A DNA stretch of 35,147 nt. Source: Priapulus caudatus (taxonomy: Eukaryota > Priapulida > Priapulimorpha > Priapulimorphida > Priapulidae). Each line of letters opens with the position of its first letter. The first letter of the stretch is position 1. Below are positions 20,337 to 30,106 of the stretch, piece by piece. Where the stretch lies: assembly GCF_000485595.1 (NCBI RefSeq), contig NW_014577100.1:632578-667724 (forward strand), read 5' to 3'. A model generated the notes under the pieces. It was not told where the DNA came from and did no database searches. It was given only the letters and a program-made list of their open reading frames with translations. Position numbers and translations under genes: made by a program.

Positions 20337-21034
20337 CGTATCAACGCCGTCATCAACTGAATCGAGCGGGAACGCGGCGATGCTAGATGCTCAATAATGC
20401 ACGAGGAAAACAACATGCTGGTAACCATAAAAATCATCATTATGCCGCTGGAGCGGTTGTGCCAGTTTTGTGTTCTTGCAGATGACGCATGGTAGTTTGA
20501 TATTGATTATGCTGATAGTACTATGTTGGCTCATGGGGTGCCGGTTGAGCGGCGAGAGAGGAGGGCGGGCGGAAACTGTCTCTTACCCCCCCCTCCCGCG
20601 CTGCCTAGCTTTGGCTGTGGTGTACACGGATTGGTTATGCGCATGTCACCTAACTTTTTTAACAATATTAACGTAGTGTTTTTCTCGTGAGAGGCAAAGC
20701 ATGTTACCAGATATCAAGCGTTCCTAACATCACAGTTGGAAGCCTCATCATGAATAGTAAATTCAAATGGTCTGCTAGCACACGGTCATTCGAATAACTC
20801 TATGCGAATTGATTCAATGCCATCTAAGTCTACGACAGCATGAAAAATTCGCTGCCAATGTTTTCTATAAACGCAGCCACAACATATAACAATTTCGAGT
20901 ACAATAAAATATAGTGGCTGCCTTGTAAAATTTCAGCCGATAATCCGATTGAACATTTACGGGCGTCACTGTTAGTTACCTAGTAAGGATAGGTGGCGCT
21001 GCGTGTCAAAAAGCTTTCGCATGTCTTTTACCAG
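20337..21034 (+). other. Intron c-d (copy 2)
   Basis: Matches 13201-13878 with many one-base insertions. The C-run near 20587 is shorter than in copy 1. Nothing else seen. Confidence 0.6.
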
Positions 21035-21152
21035 GCCGCACGGAGCATCCAGCTGTCCTAACTGGAGCCTCTCACAGTTGCGCGGTGTGCGTCAAACAAC
21101 GATGACCACGTCCGACCACTCGGACACGGAACAAAACACGTGATGAGCAGAA
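21035..21152 (+). pseudogene. trh: bHLH-PAS factor exon d (copy 2, frame-broken)
   Basis: Acceptor cttttaccag at 21034; donor area agcagaagtagag corresponds to AAAG|GTAGAG with indels. The reading frame is interrupted several times over 118 bases, a much higher indel rate than in the introns of copy 3. Confidence 0.58.
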
Positions 21153-21725
21153 GTAGAGGACACTGCCTCAATTGCATGCGTCTCCATAATGCTGTGCATT
21201 AAATCACGCCTAACAAACTCCTATTCAGTTGCGCATCTTCCCCTGATGAGATGTGCGGATACAGGTTGGGGATTTTCCCCCTGGTTGATAGTATATATCA
21301 GCTTGCCTATTACTTTAGCCGTGATAATGAGTGTCTGTCTCTACAAGCACAGGTTGCAACTGGCCGTAACTGCCGTAGCTACACCTTGACACAATTTCAA
21401 ACATTTATAAGGCAGATTGTGCATACTGGTGTCCGCTGACAACGATGAACTTCTAGCGTTGCCCAAGGCGTGAGAGCCGAACGTCACCTTAATTTACCCG
21501 AGTGAATAAAATGGCCATTTGTTGGTTCATTTGCTCTCGATCCGCATCGTAAATTGCCAGTCAGGTTTAATTCGTTCCGATCCGAAGAGAAAAACTAGTG
21601 GAGAACGTGTCGTTCTGCGTGCGCGTATTCTCTTCCCGTCTTCCCGTTATTCTTTCATTTGTATATTCTGCGAGATGTTATCACGAATCTCCAAGTCTTA
21701 CACACGACCCCGTCTCGCATTCCAG

Positions 21726-22464
21726 TCGCCGACGACAGATCCGAGAATTCAAGAAGCGCCTTCGATCGACGCACGATCGGACGAGGCGACCGCGGACGTC
21801 CAATCAAACGACCCCGAGCCGCGCGGCCATCACCTACGGAACCGTCGGGCTAAGGCTCCGCCGACGCGAGCGGACGGTGCCGGCCTCCTTGCCCGCATCC
21901 ACCAGCCGGAAGACCCGACATCTCGGTGGACGGCGAACTCGCGATAGACTACTCCGGCAAGACCAGACGAAACGCCGCGTAAAGCGGCGGCGGCGGCCGA
22001 CGTCGCTCCTTCCTCCTCGCTCGTCGGCACGGACGCCGTCCCCCGAGGTCCGGCAGGCAAACAGCGACGCAAGTGCGCATTAGCTTGCCCTGCCTCCTGC
22101 CGCGCGGGTGCCAGAGGACCTTCAGCGTGCGGACTTCCACAGCACGACGACTTCGTCGCCACCTGGTCGGCGGGCGGTCGGCAGGACGCCGCGTGGCGCG
22201 ACCTGCGCACGCAGCGTGATGAACCGGCACCTGCTTCCCCGCGCGAGCGCGCTTCGGTCGCAGACGCCCGAACGCTCCGCCCTCCCGCCGCCGCGACACA
22301 GCGACGACGCGGCGGCGGGCGGCGTGACTACCACCACGATGACGCCCGAAAGGCAGAAGTCGACGATTACAGGTTGGATCGGGAATCAGTCCCGGCGGCG
22401 GCGGGGGTGCGAGTGCGGCGCGGCGGGCGAATGGGGCGGCAGCAGCACGCAGCCACGCTGGCGC
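21726..22464 (+). pseudogene. trh: bHLH-PAS factor exon e (copy 2, extends further 3', frame-broken, ends at gap)
   Basis: Acceptor cattccag at 21725. It follows exon e of copy 1 to its DLESVMNRHLP region (about 22195-22230, with indels) and then continues beyond the copy 1 break. The extra part reads, in pieces, DDAAAGGVTTTTMTPERQKS and TI..WIGNQS before entering a Gly/Arg-rich stretch that meets the Ns. QKSTI-WIG followed by ALLRQ-YxNRESVIR is a string I associate with arthropod Trachealess C-terminal halves. The Gly run of copy 1 is much reduced here. Frame breaks are frequent, so the peptide is read from several frames. Confidence 0.62.
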
Positions 22465-22489
22465 NNNNNNNNNNNNNNNNNNNNNNNNN
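22465..22489. other. Assembly gap (25 N)
   Basis: Exactly 25 ambiguous bases. Exon e coding sequence lies on the left, a CA-rich tract from the middle of the repeat unit on the right. The gap marks the copy 2/copy 3 boundary. Confidence 0.99.
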
Positions 22490-22544
22490 TTACCCACACA
22501 GCCACCATGCACACGCACACCGTACACGCGTACACACCGGCGCT

Positions 22545-22575
<31 letters not shown>

Positions 22576-22631
22576 CACACACATGCGCTACACGCACCCG
22601 CTACACGCGTACACACAGCGCGCGCGCCGCG

Positions 22632-22671
<40 letters not shown>

Positions 22672-22778
22672 GCAAATACACGCGCACAAATACACGCACA
22701 CCAACACACACACACACACAGCACACACGACACACACACACGCACACACGCACACACGCCACACACGCACACACGCAC

Positions 22779-22827
<49 letters not shown>

Positions 22828-22865
22828 ACACACACACACACCACACGCTCACGCGCGCACACACA
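22490..22865. repeat. CA/CGCA-rich tract (start of copy 3)
   Basis: Begins at the equivalent of about 7850 in copy 1. Includes long uninterrupted CA runs near 22635-22668 and 22788-22825. Confidence 0.92.
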
Positions 22866-23139
22866 TCTACGATCCCTTTTACTGGTTTGCGTCATTGCCT
22901 ATCCAACACCTTTCCACCGGGTTCATCCACGAAAAAAATACAATAACCACTGCAGCAGCTATCGCCAAGTTTATGATGTTCATCCTATATATATATATAC
23001 ATATATATTATATATATATTCGCCAGATTCTCACGGGAGCTAAGTAACAATATGTTACGTCCCGCCACCTAATAGTTATGGTGGTCTGACCCTCGGTAAT
23101 TCACTGCGGTTTCTATTAGTCTATAAGTGTCCATCTAGC
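22866..23139. other. Unique block with AT tract (copy 3)
   Basis: Equivalent to 8216-8520, with a TA-rich core at about 22987-23020. No exon recognised. Confidence 0.55.
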
Positions 23140-23437
23140 TATGCACACACCCATCTCACCAGCCATTATCACAGCTGCGGAACACATGCACGCGCACATA
23201 CGCGCACGCACACGTGCATGCACATACGCATATACGCACACTCGTACACACACACACACACACCCGTACACACACCACGGACGCACACACACACACACGG
23301 ACGCACACACACACACACACGGACGCACACACACACACGAACACACACACACACACACGGACGCACACGCACGCACGCACGCACACACACGTACACACAC
23401 ACACAGGCACGACACGCCCCACGCACGCACGCATGCA

Positions 23438-23493
<56 letters not shown>

Positions 23494-23500
23494 ACACAAC
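23140..23500. repeat. Second CA/CGCA tract with ACGGACGC interruptions (copy 3)
   Basis: Contains a higher-order pattern: (CA)n blocks separated by CGGACG at roughly 20-30 base spacing (23278-23365). Equivalent to 8521-8872. Confidence 0.9.
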
Positions 23501-23940
23501 GTTATGACATAACTAGCGTACTGAACGTCGACTATGGAATCCATCTCGCTCCTGCCGGGCAACGCCAGATCTCTAGACACTAGACACGCCTGATTATCGC
23601 CTCACACTAAGAGCGTTCGTACTCTGACGCGAAACACGCTGTTATAATTAGAGGAGGTTGCGAGTAGTGCGATAGTGGGGGTCGTTGAATGTATAGCCGG
23701 GAAGGGTGATAGACGACGCGACAGGCGGAAGCTGACGTAAGGAAGAAGGAGGCTGAGAAAAAGAAGAAGAAGCGTAGAGGCTGCAGTGTGTGAAATGACT
23801 GTGGATGACGACGGGGTGATTTGGTCGGCATAGATGAGATCGTGATCTCTATTAGGTAACCTTGAAATGTCGGCGGGGGTCGTCGCTAGATAAGCGGACG
23901 ACAGCGGCCAGACGGTGTCTCCTGCTGTTTGGCGCATTAT
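23501..23940. other. Unique block (copy 3)
   Basis: Equivalent to 8873-9345, including cggacgacagcggccagacg near its end. No coding content seen. Confidence 0.55.
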
Positions 23941-24047
23941 GTTGTGTTCGGATGGTGTGTTAGTGTGTGTTAGTGTGTCGCGTGTGTGTGTGTGTGTGTG
24001 TGTGTGTTGTGTGTGTGTGTGTGTGTGTGGTTTGTGTGTGTGTATGT

Positions 24048-24081
<34 letters not shown>

Positions 24082-24435
24082 TCGTGTTTTGCGTGTGCTG
24101 TACGTGTCCTGTGCGCGTGCGCATGTGTGCCGTGTGTGGATGTGCGTGTGTGTGCGTGTGCGTGTGTGTGCGTGTGTTTGTGTTTGTGTGTTCGTGTTTG
24201 TGCGTGTTGTGTACGTGTGCGTGTGGCGTAGTGCGCTGTGGCTGCGTGCGCGTGTGCGCGGCGCGCTGCGCGTCGCGGCGTATGCGTTGTGGATGTGCGT
24301 GTGTGTGGTGCGTCTGCGTGTGCGTGTGTGCGTGTGCGTGTGTGTTAAGTGCGGTGCGTCGTGCGTGTGCGTGCGCGTGTGCGTGTACGTGTGTGTGCGC
24401 GCATATGCGTGCGTGCGTGCTGCGTGCGCGTGCGT

Positions 24436-24489
<54 letters not shown>

Positions 24490-24560
24490 CGTGTACGTGT
24501 GTGTGTGTGTGTCGCGCGCGCGCAATGTGCGTGCGCGCGTGCCTGTGTGCTCGCGCGGGC
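23940..24560. repeat. GT/GTGC-rich tract upstream of exon a (copy 3)
   Basis: Includes an uninterrupted GT run of about 50 bases near 24436-24485. It ends about 110 bases before the exon a acceptor. Confidence 0.92.
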
Positions 24561-24669
24561 GTGTTCATCTGCTTCGCGCGTGCTTGCCAACCCCGAGTAT
24601 AAATAAATTCCAACCAAACACACATCGCATAATTCACTCTTCCCGCCATTTTATTTTCTTTCTCTCCAG

Positions 24670-24864
24670 GTTGTTCTCGTCATCGCCACATTCGTCCACA
24701 GATCAGCTTCTCGCACACAGTCGCGGCCAGCCCGGCAACGTGATGGGCTTCGTCGGGCTGGGCGTGGCCCTGCCGCCGCCAGCCGTACACGAGATCCGCA
24801 TGGAGAGCGACATGTTCGTTATGAGGCTATCGCTAGACAACAAGATCACGCACTGCGAGCCAAA
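24670..24864 (+). pseudogene. trh: bHLH-PAS factor exon a (copy 3, best 3' part)
   Basis: Acceptor tctctccag at 24669, donor AA|GTGTCGTGAG at 24864/24865. From QPGNVMGFVGLG onward the frame is open and gives LPPPAVHEIRMESDMFV and MRLSLDNKITHCEPK without interruption. Near the 5' end a G is missing (gtcatcgccac) and two bases are extra around cgcacacag. This copy plus copy 1 gives a complete consensus exon. Confidence 0.72.
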
Positions 24865-24961
24865 GTGTCGTGAGCGCGAGAGTGTATATAGTTAATTATT
24901 AAATCTATTTAATGAGCTTATAATTCAGTGTAAACACATTCAATTTAATCACAACCTAACG

Positions 24962-25012
24962 ACACTCCGCGTGCTACACACCTGGCACAAGCTCACGCAC
25001 TGGCGAACCAAG
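24962..25012 (+). pseudogene. Intronic exon-a-like relic (copy 3)
   Basis: Third occurrence of the element at 10373. The acceptor-like AG is lost here (cctaacgacac) and an extra G splits CACTGCGAA, both consistent with single-base errors. Confidence 0.42.
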
Positions 25013-27238
25013 GTGTGGCGCCGCGAGAGCGTTGCCTGCAATACTAGTATATATGTGTTAATTTATATATAATATATAATTTTTATATAATTATATATGT
25101 AATATATATAATTATATATTATATGGGAAAGAAAGCGTGAACTAGTACGTCGTAGTGCGTTATAGTATTGTGCGCCTGACGGTGTTTTGACCTCGCATCA
25201 CGCATGCATCGTCTTTCTGGCTGAGAATGCAATTTATGCATTTGGTAGTAGAATTGCCCCGCTTCACGTTATTGCTGTAGCGTTTGTGGCTGACAAGACG
25301 CTATATAGTACCTCTGCAGCCGTGTGTGTTGGGCTTGCTTCCGTGGCTATATACTGTCAGGCAACACCCTGACCAAGTGTCTTCTCTCTCTTTCTATTAA
25401 ATTTAGCAGTGTAAAAACTGTCTCCGCCTAAGCCCAGCCGTTGGTAAAGAACTTACCATCAGTTGGCGGCCACCATACTGGAAGCTATGCTGCCAGCGTA
25501 GGCCTAACGTATAGGACCAAATGACTCCCGTTCGAAATGCGTTTTCCATGGCTTGCGTATTGTGCATAAGTGTACGCATTTCGGATACGTCATTCGTTAT
25601 ACACGAACGTACCCACCCAGCAGCAGCACGCACGTACGCACGCCACACGCGGCACGAATGCGCGCACGCACATGCATCATATATATTACATTATAACTTA
25701 TATTTCGTATAAATGCGTGCTTACATTGTATTTACTATTTAAATGTAAGCTTTACATTGTGTTTGGCACTGTGCGAAGTATTCGTTGAAATTATTTCATA
25801 TTTTATTCTCCGGTGTCTTCTCCAACCGTTATGATTGAGGTTAATCCCGCCGATAATTTTTTGCATGAACCATGATTGGGATGTGACTGAATATTACATA
25901 CCGAAGCCACCAAATTGTTAGCCAACCCCCAGCAAAAAAAAATCGAAAACAAAACTATGTTTACGCGTGCATTGCAGCTCGTCTCCCTCCGGATGGTGAA
26001 ATAGCGCATGCATTTTCTTACCTCGTATCTTTTAATTTAGTAATTCATATCGTAAAATATTTACCTTTTTATCACTACACTTCCTTTGTAACCCTACTAT
26101 CGCACATTGTATAGAGATTCAGAAGACGCCGTCGTATTATTTAAATAAGTGAAGCTGGATTATAGACATTTTGATTAGCATCATGGCTGCCGTCGCGCGA
26201 ATGAACGAATCAGAACACTCGGAATGCAAAGCTCTTCTGAATACTCGATCCCTATTGGCTGTTTACGTCCTGGACACATTAGTTGGAAAACACTCGAGTA
26301 GGTTGCAACACGAAACATTTTTCCCACTTCGCCTCTTAAAATACAATAAAAAAACGAAAGGAAATGCGGCACGTAGTATCCGCAGCGACAGAGAATTACC
26401 CAATCCGTGGCGTGTGTATGTATGTATGTGTGTGTGTGCGTGTGTGTGTGTGTGTCGCGCGTGAGCGTGAGTGTGTGTGCTGCGTGTGTGTGCGTGTGCG
26501 TGCGTGTGTGTGCGTTGTGTGCCCGCGTGTGTGTCGTGTGTGTGCGTGCGTGCTTGTGCGTGCGTGCGTGCGTGCGCGCGTGGTCGCAGCACGAGCTCGC
26601 AGCGGCAACTGTGTTTCCTCTTCTCCCCTTGCGCGCTGGTTATCTTGCTCGCGTCAGCATTTATAGGCTGTCGCAGGTGACAGCCCGTAATGGCGCTCGT
26701 CGCCGCTGCGTGGAGCCGCAGGCAGCGCCGACAGAAGCAGCAGCAGCAGCAGCAGCGGTTACGTAACCAATCAGGCCGGTAACAGGATTTTGACGCGGCT
26801 AACAAATGTAGTCAGCGTGCGGGCGACGAGGAGGCAGATGCAGCGCTGCGCGTGGCGCGGAGAGGGGAGAGGGGGAGAGGGGGGCGAAGATTCCTAATTG
26901 CATTCAGGCATGTTTATCTGGCGTGATTTACTTTGTTTCGCATCATCAGGCGAGCTGTGGCCCTCTCTCGGCCGCCACGACGAGTTAGAGAAACCCGGGG
27001 GAGGTCGGGATAGTGTGCTCGTGCTGCTCGTGTGCGCGTGCGTGCGTGTGCGCGTGCTGTGCGCGCGCTTAGCGGAGTGCGCTGTGCGTGTGCGTCAGGG
27101 CGTACGTGCGTGCGGGCATACGTGTGCGCGCGCGCGTGCGTGTCTGCGTGCGTATCTGTGTGCGCGCGTGTGCGCGCGTGTGCGTGCGTGCGTATCATGT
27201 TATTGTTTTATCGACACTGATTTCGGAGGATTCTCCAG
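25013..27238 (+). other. Intron a-b (copy 3)
   Basis: Same order of elements as copy 1: TA-rich tract (25055-25122), GT tract (26410-26580), CAG run (about 26735-26757), GGGGAGA run (about 26865-26882), GTGC tract (27015-27195). Confidence 0.65.
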
Positions 27239-27341
27239 AATTAGCGAGCTGGTGGACCTGAATCGCTGAAGACCTGTGGAAACGCTTACAGCATGTTCCA
27301 CGGCCAGGACAGTTCCCAGCCTACGGAAGAGCACGTAGATT
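27239..27341 (+). pseudogene. trh: bHLH-PAS factor exon b (copy 3, frame-broken)
   Basis: Acceptor ttctccag at 27238, donor T|GTGAGT. It shares with copy 2 the inserted G (aatcGctgaag) that puts a TGA in frame after VDLN. Private losses follow in the GGGAAAGAGCCTG segment. Confidence 0.66.
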
Positions 27342-27743
27342 GTGAGTTTTAGCGGAGGAAAGCATGAATAACTCGTCATCCTGCGATGTAAATATTGAAA
27401 GGTCTTACAGAGCGCTAACATTTTTTGCGGGGGATTTTTTTTAAGAAAGGTCGAACTTTATGATCGGTTATTTTACTAAGTAAGTCTCAGACAAAAAAAT
27501 TAATATATGTAATATTATGTACGTGTAAAAGTGACCATATATTAATCGCAAAGGATAGCCTTAAATTGTTACTGTGAAGAGAAACGCCCTCTGGTGTGCA
27601 TGTTCGCTTTCCAACACTCGCCTCTCGTCTTCACCAGATGCTAGAAGAGCCACTCCTGGCGATCTTGAGAATCGCTTCCTTTGTTTTTTGGATACTGTGT
27701 GTAGCGACGCTCGAGCATGACCGGTGCTCTCTTGTTGTTTCAG

Positions 27744-27891
27744 TACTCGAAGGTCAGGTGATGACCGGACTACTATCGTCTGCTAGGCAAACATCGCGGC
27801 TACGTGTGGCTGCAGGACGTGTGCCAACACTGATGATCAACGCCAAGAACCCGGAAGATCAAAATATCATCGCCATAAACTACGTCATCAG
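27744..27891 (+). pseudogene. trh: bHLH-PAS factor exon c (copy 3, frame-broken)
   Basis: Acceptor gtttcag at 27743, donor ATCAG|GTATCA at 27891/27892. It lacks bases in gaa(aag)ggtcagg and has an extra G in atgaccGgac. The rest, including NIIAINYVIS, matches copy 1. Confidence 0.68.
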
Positions 27892-27936
27892 GTATCAACC
27901 GTCATTCACTGAATCGAGCGGGATTGTGTGTGTGTG
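27892..27936 (+). other. Junction: intron c start fused to C-terminal coding block
   Basis: The sequence follows the copy 2 intron c start (gaatcgagcggga) to 27921, then a short TG run leads straight into gcggcgtccgcg coding sequence. Exons d and e and their introns are missing between. Confidence 0.7.
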
Positions 27937-28578
27937 GCGGCGTCCGCGCTGCTGCGGCAGATCTACTCCAACCGCGAGTCGGTGATCCGCTCGAACGTGC
28001 ACCTGGTGGCGGCGGCGGCGGCTGCCGCGCGCCCCGGACTCTACGCTGACCTGCAGCCAACCCTGCCGACCCCGCCCGGCGGCGACACCTACACCGACTC
28101 CGCCGCCTCCGCCGCGCAGTTTGCGATGCCGGGGCGCGGAAGCCTCGCCGCGGCCGCGGCCGAGCACGCCGCCTACGCCGCCGCCGCGTCCGGATTCGCC
28201 GACAACTACGCCATGACGCCGCCGGGATCCGTGTCGCCACACGACAAGCTGCACGGTGGCGACGCTGGCGCCCCCGCTGCTTCCGCCGCCGCGCACCACT
28301 ACGACCCGCGTCACTACATGTCCGAGTCGTCGTCGGCGTCGGCACATCTGCAGCATTTTCCGCTGAAGCCTCAGCTGTACATTAACCCGACGGCGGCGGC
28401 GGCGGGGGTTGGACTCGACCAGTACCCGGCGCACCTCTCCGCCGCCGCGGACCACTACTCGCCGCACTACGGCGCCGCCGCCGCCGGCTTCCACCTCTAC
28501 CACCCGGCGATGATGAGCAAGCCGGCAGAGCTGGAGCACGCGTCGGCCGCCGCCTGGTACTCGCAGGGCGGCAACTAG
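27937..28578 (+). CDS. trh: bHLH-PAS factor C-terminal coding block with stop
   Basis: An open frame of 213 codons ends at TAG 28576-28578. It starts AASALLRQIYSNRESVIRSN, followed by an Ala run, then YADLQPTLPTPPGGDTYTDS, Ala-rich stretches, MTPPGSVSPHDK (28213-28248), DPRHYMSESSSASAHLQHF, DHYSPHYGAAAAGFHLYHPA (about 28450-28509) and a C-terminus AAAWYSQGGN. TPPGS.SP, GFHLYH and a terminal WYS resemble arthropod Trachealess C-termini as I recall them. Low complexity, several Ser/Thr-Pro sites, no indel damage, GC-rich. The true 5' edge is hidden by the junction. It probably continues exon e directly, but a splice acceptor at gcggcag (27960) cannot be excluded. Confidence 0.78.
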   Translation, partial: AASALLRQIYSNRESVIRSNVHLVAAAAAAARPGLYADLQPTLPTPPGGDTYTDSAASAAQFAMPGRGSLAAAAAEHAAYAAAASGFADNYAMTPPGSVSPHDKLHGGDAGAPAASAAAHHYDPRHYMSESSSASAHLQHFPLKPQLYINPTAAAAGVGLDQYPAHLSAAADHYSPHYGAAAAGFHLYHPAMMSKPAELEHASAAAWYSQGGN

Positions 28579-29145
28579 CGCCCCCTGTGCGGGGCAGCGG
28601 CAAGTAGCGCCCTCTGTGTGGCGCAGTGGTGACTAGCGCCCCCTGTGCAGCGCCACAGAAACTAGCGCCCCCTGTGCAGCGCCACAGGAACTAGTACTCC
28701 CTTGTGTAGTGCAGCAGCATATAGCGCCACCTGTGTGGTGCAGCGACAACTAGCGCCCCCTTTGTGGCGCAGCGGCAAGTAGCGCCCCCTGTGCAGTGTA
28801 TCAGCAATTAGCAGAGCAACGAACGTGGTAACTGCATGACAACTAGCTCCCCCTGTGAGGCGCAGCTGTAACTAGCGACCCCTGTGAGGCGCAACAGCAA
28901 CTAGCACCCCTTGTGAGGCGTAGCTGTAACTAGCGCCCCCTGTGAGGCGCAACAGTAACTAGCGCCCCCTGTGAGGCGCAACAGCAACTAGCACCCCTGA
29001 GCAGCACAGCAACAGTTAGCATCTTCTGCATTGTGCAACTGCAACAAGCGATACAGAGGGCGTGGTAGTCACTGAGCAGCAACTAGCGCCCCCTGTGGGG
29101 CACACGCGGTACTCACAAATCAGAAACTAGTGCCCCCTGCTCACG
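28568..29145. repeat. 3' UTR minisatellite, 29-30 bp unit (about 18 units)
   Basis: Tandem units of the form caactagcgccccctgtg followed by gGGCGCAGcagc, about 18-19 in number, with substitutions increasing toward the 3' end. The first unit overlaps the last codons and supplies the TAG stop. Related TAGCGCC-type strings are widespread in arthropod genomes, from general knowledge. Confidence 0.9.
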
Positions 29146-29263
29146 TTTCTGTCGGAGTGTTGACTCGTGTTGTACATCAGAGGCATTGTCAAGGATTAGC
29201 ATCACTGAAGGGCAAAGCATTCTACAAATTATCAATATATATATATATGTGTATATATATATA

Positions 29264-29311
<48 letters not shown>

Positions 29312-29699
29312 AAGCGGGACAGGCGGCCAGGGGTGTGAATACTGTGCAAGTCACAGACCTTATCATGTGCATATCAAGTATTTGTACTAAACAGCAGATT
29401 GTCATGTGTAACCGATTCGCTGAGTGTGGCATGTCGCATCAGTAACGTTACTCTCAGCTCTAGATATCTTAAGCAGACAGTGACTACAGTGTCTATACAG
29501 AGCAGAGACGAGGATTGCAACAGTATTTTGGTAACCGGCAGTGACAATTAACACTGTAATCTTTCATCTATCTACAATTAAACCGCAGGGAAGATAATTT
29601 CGCAGTTCATTCCACATAACACATTACTCCGAGTATATACGCAACGATTGCGATAATCACTGGCTAGTTATTTTTTTGTTTTACAATGGGGAACTTGTT
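29146..29699. other. Spacer with TA tract downstream of the gene
   Basis: Holds an AT microsatellite with TGTG interruptions at about 29234-29310 and unique AT-rich sequence. Possibly 3' UTR or downstream flank. I see no clear AATAAA here. Confidence 0.55.
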
Positions 29700-29700
29700 T

Positions 29701-29732
<32 letters not shown>

Positions 29733-29785
29733 CAACACCAACACCACACACAACACACACACACACGCACCACACACACACAAAA
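29700..29785. repeat. CA microsatellite
   Basis: (CA)n with AACACC interruptions. Its right end is the entry point of the 1.8 kb direct repeat. Confidence 0.9.
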
Positions 29786-30106
29786 CACAGAAAACAATAA
29801 CATTCCGAGAACTGAACAACAAGTAGAAGTAGAAATTGCTGTCACTCGCACGTGAGTATTCGAGTGTATTAAATGTACGCGCGTAGGGCATTGCGCTTGT
29901 GTTGCGTCGAAGCGTGCGTTTGCAATTTCAAAAGTGTAACGGTATTATTTACTTTACTATTTGACCTGTAAATATTAGCGAAGCGGACCGGTATAGTAGA
30001 TACATGTAAAACTAAAATCGTTGTTTGCATGGTTGTTTGTTATATATGATTTTATAAGTGTGGCGTCGAATTCGAAATGATGTGACGATGTCGACTATCA
30101 ATCATT

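Noticed and set aside
23270-23370. Regular CGGACG spacing in a CA tract as a possible protein-binding array
   Set aside because: Spacing varies, it sits in a microsatellite and it is not kept in copy 1; interrupted (CA)n is enough to explain it.
27895-28539. Minus-strand 214-codon Arg/Gly/Val frame opposite the C-terminal block
   Set aside because: GC-rich coding DNA often leaves the opposite strand open; the plus strand has recognisable family motifs and the natural stop.
28568-29145. CRISPR-like regular repeats
   Set aside because: Units are contiguous 29-30 bp with no unique spacers and the context is a eukaryotic 3' UTR; it is a minisatellite.
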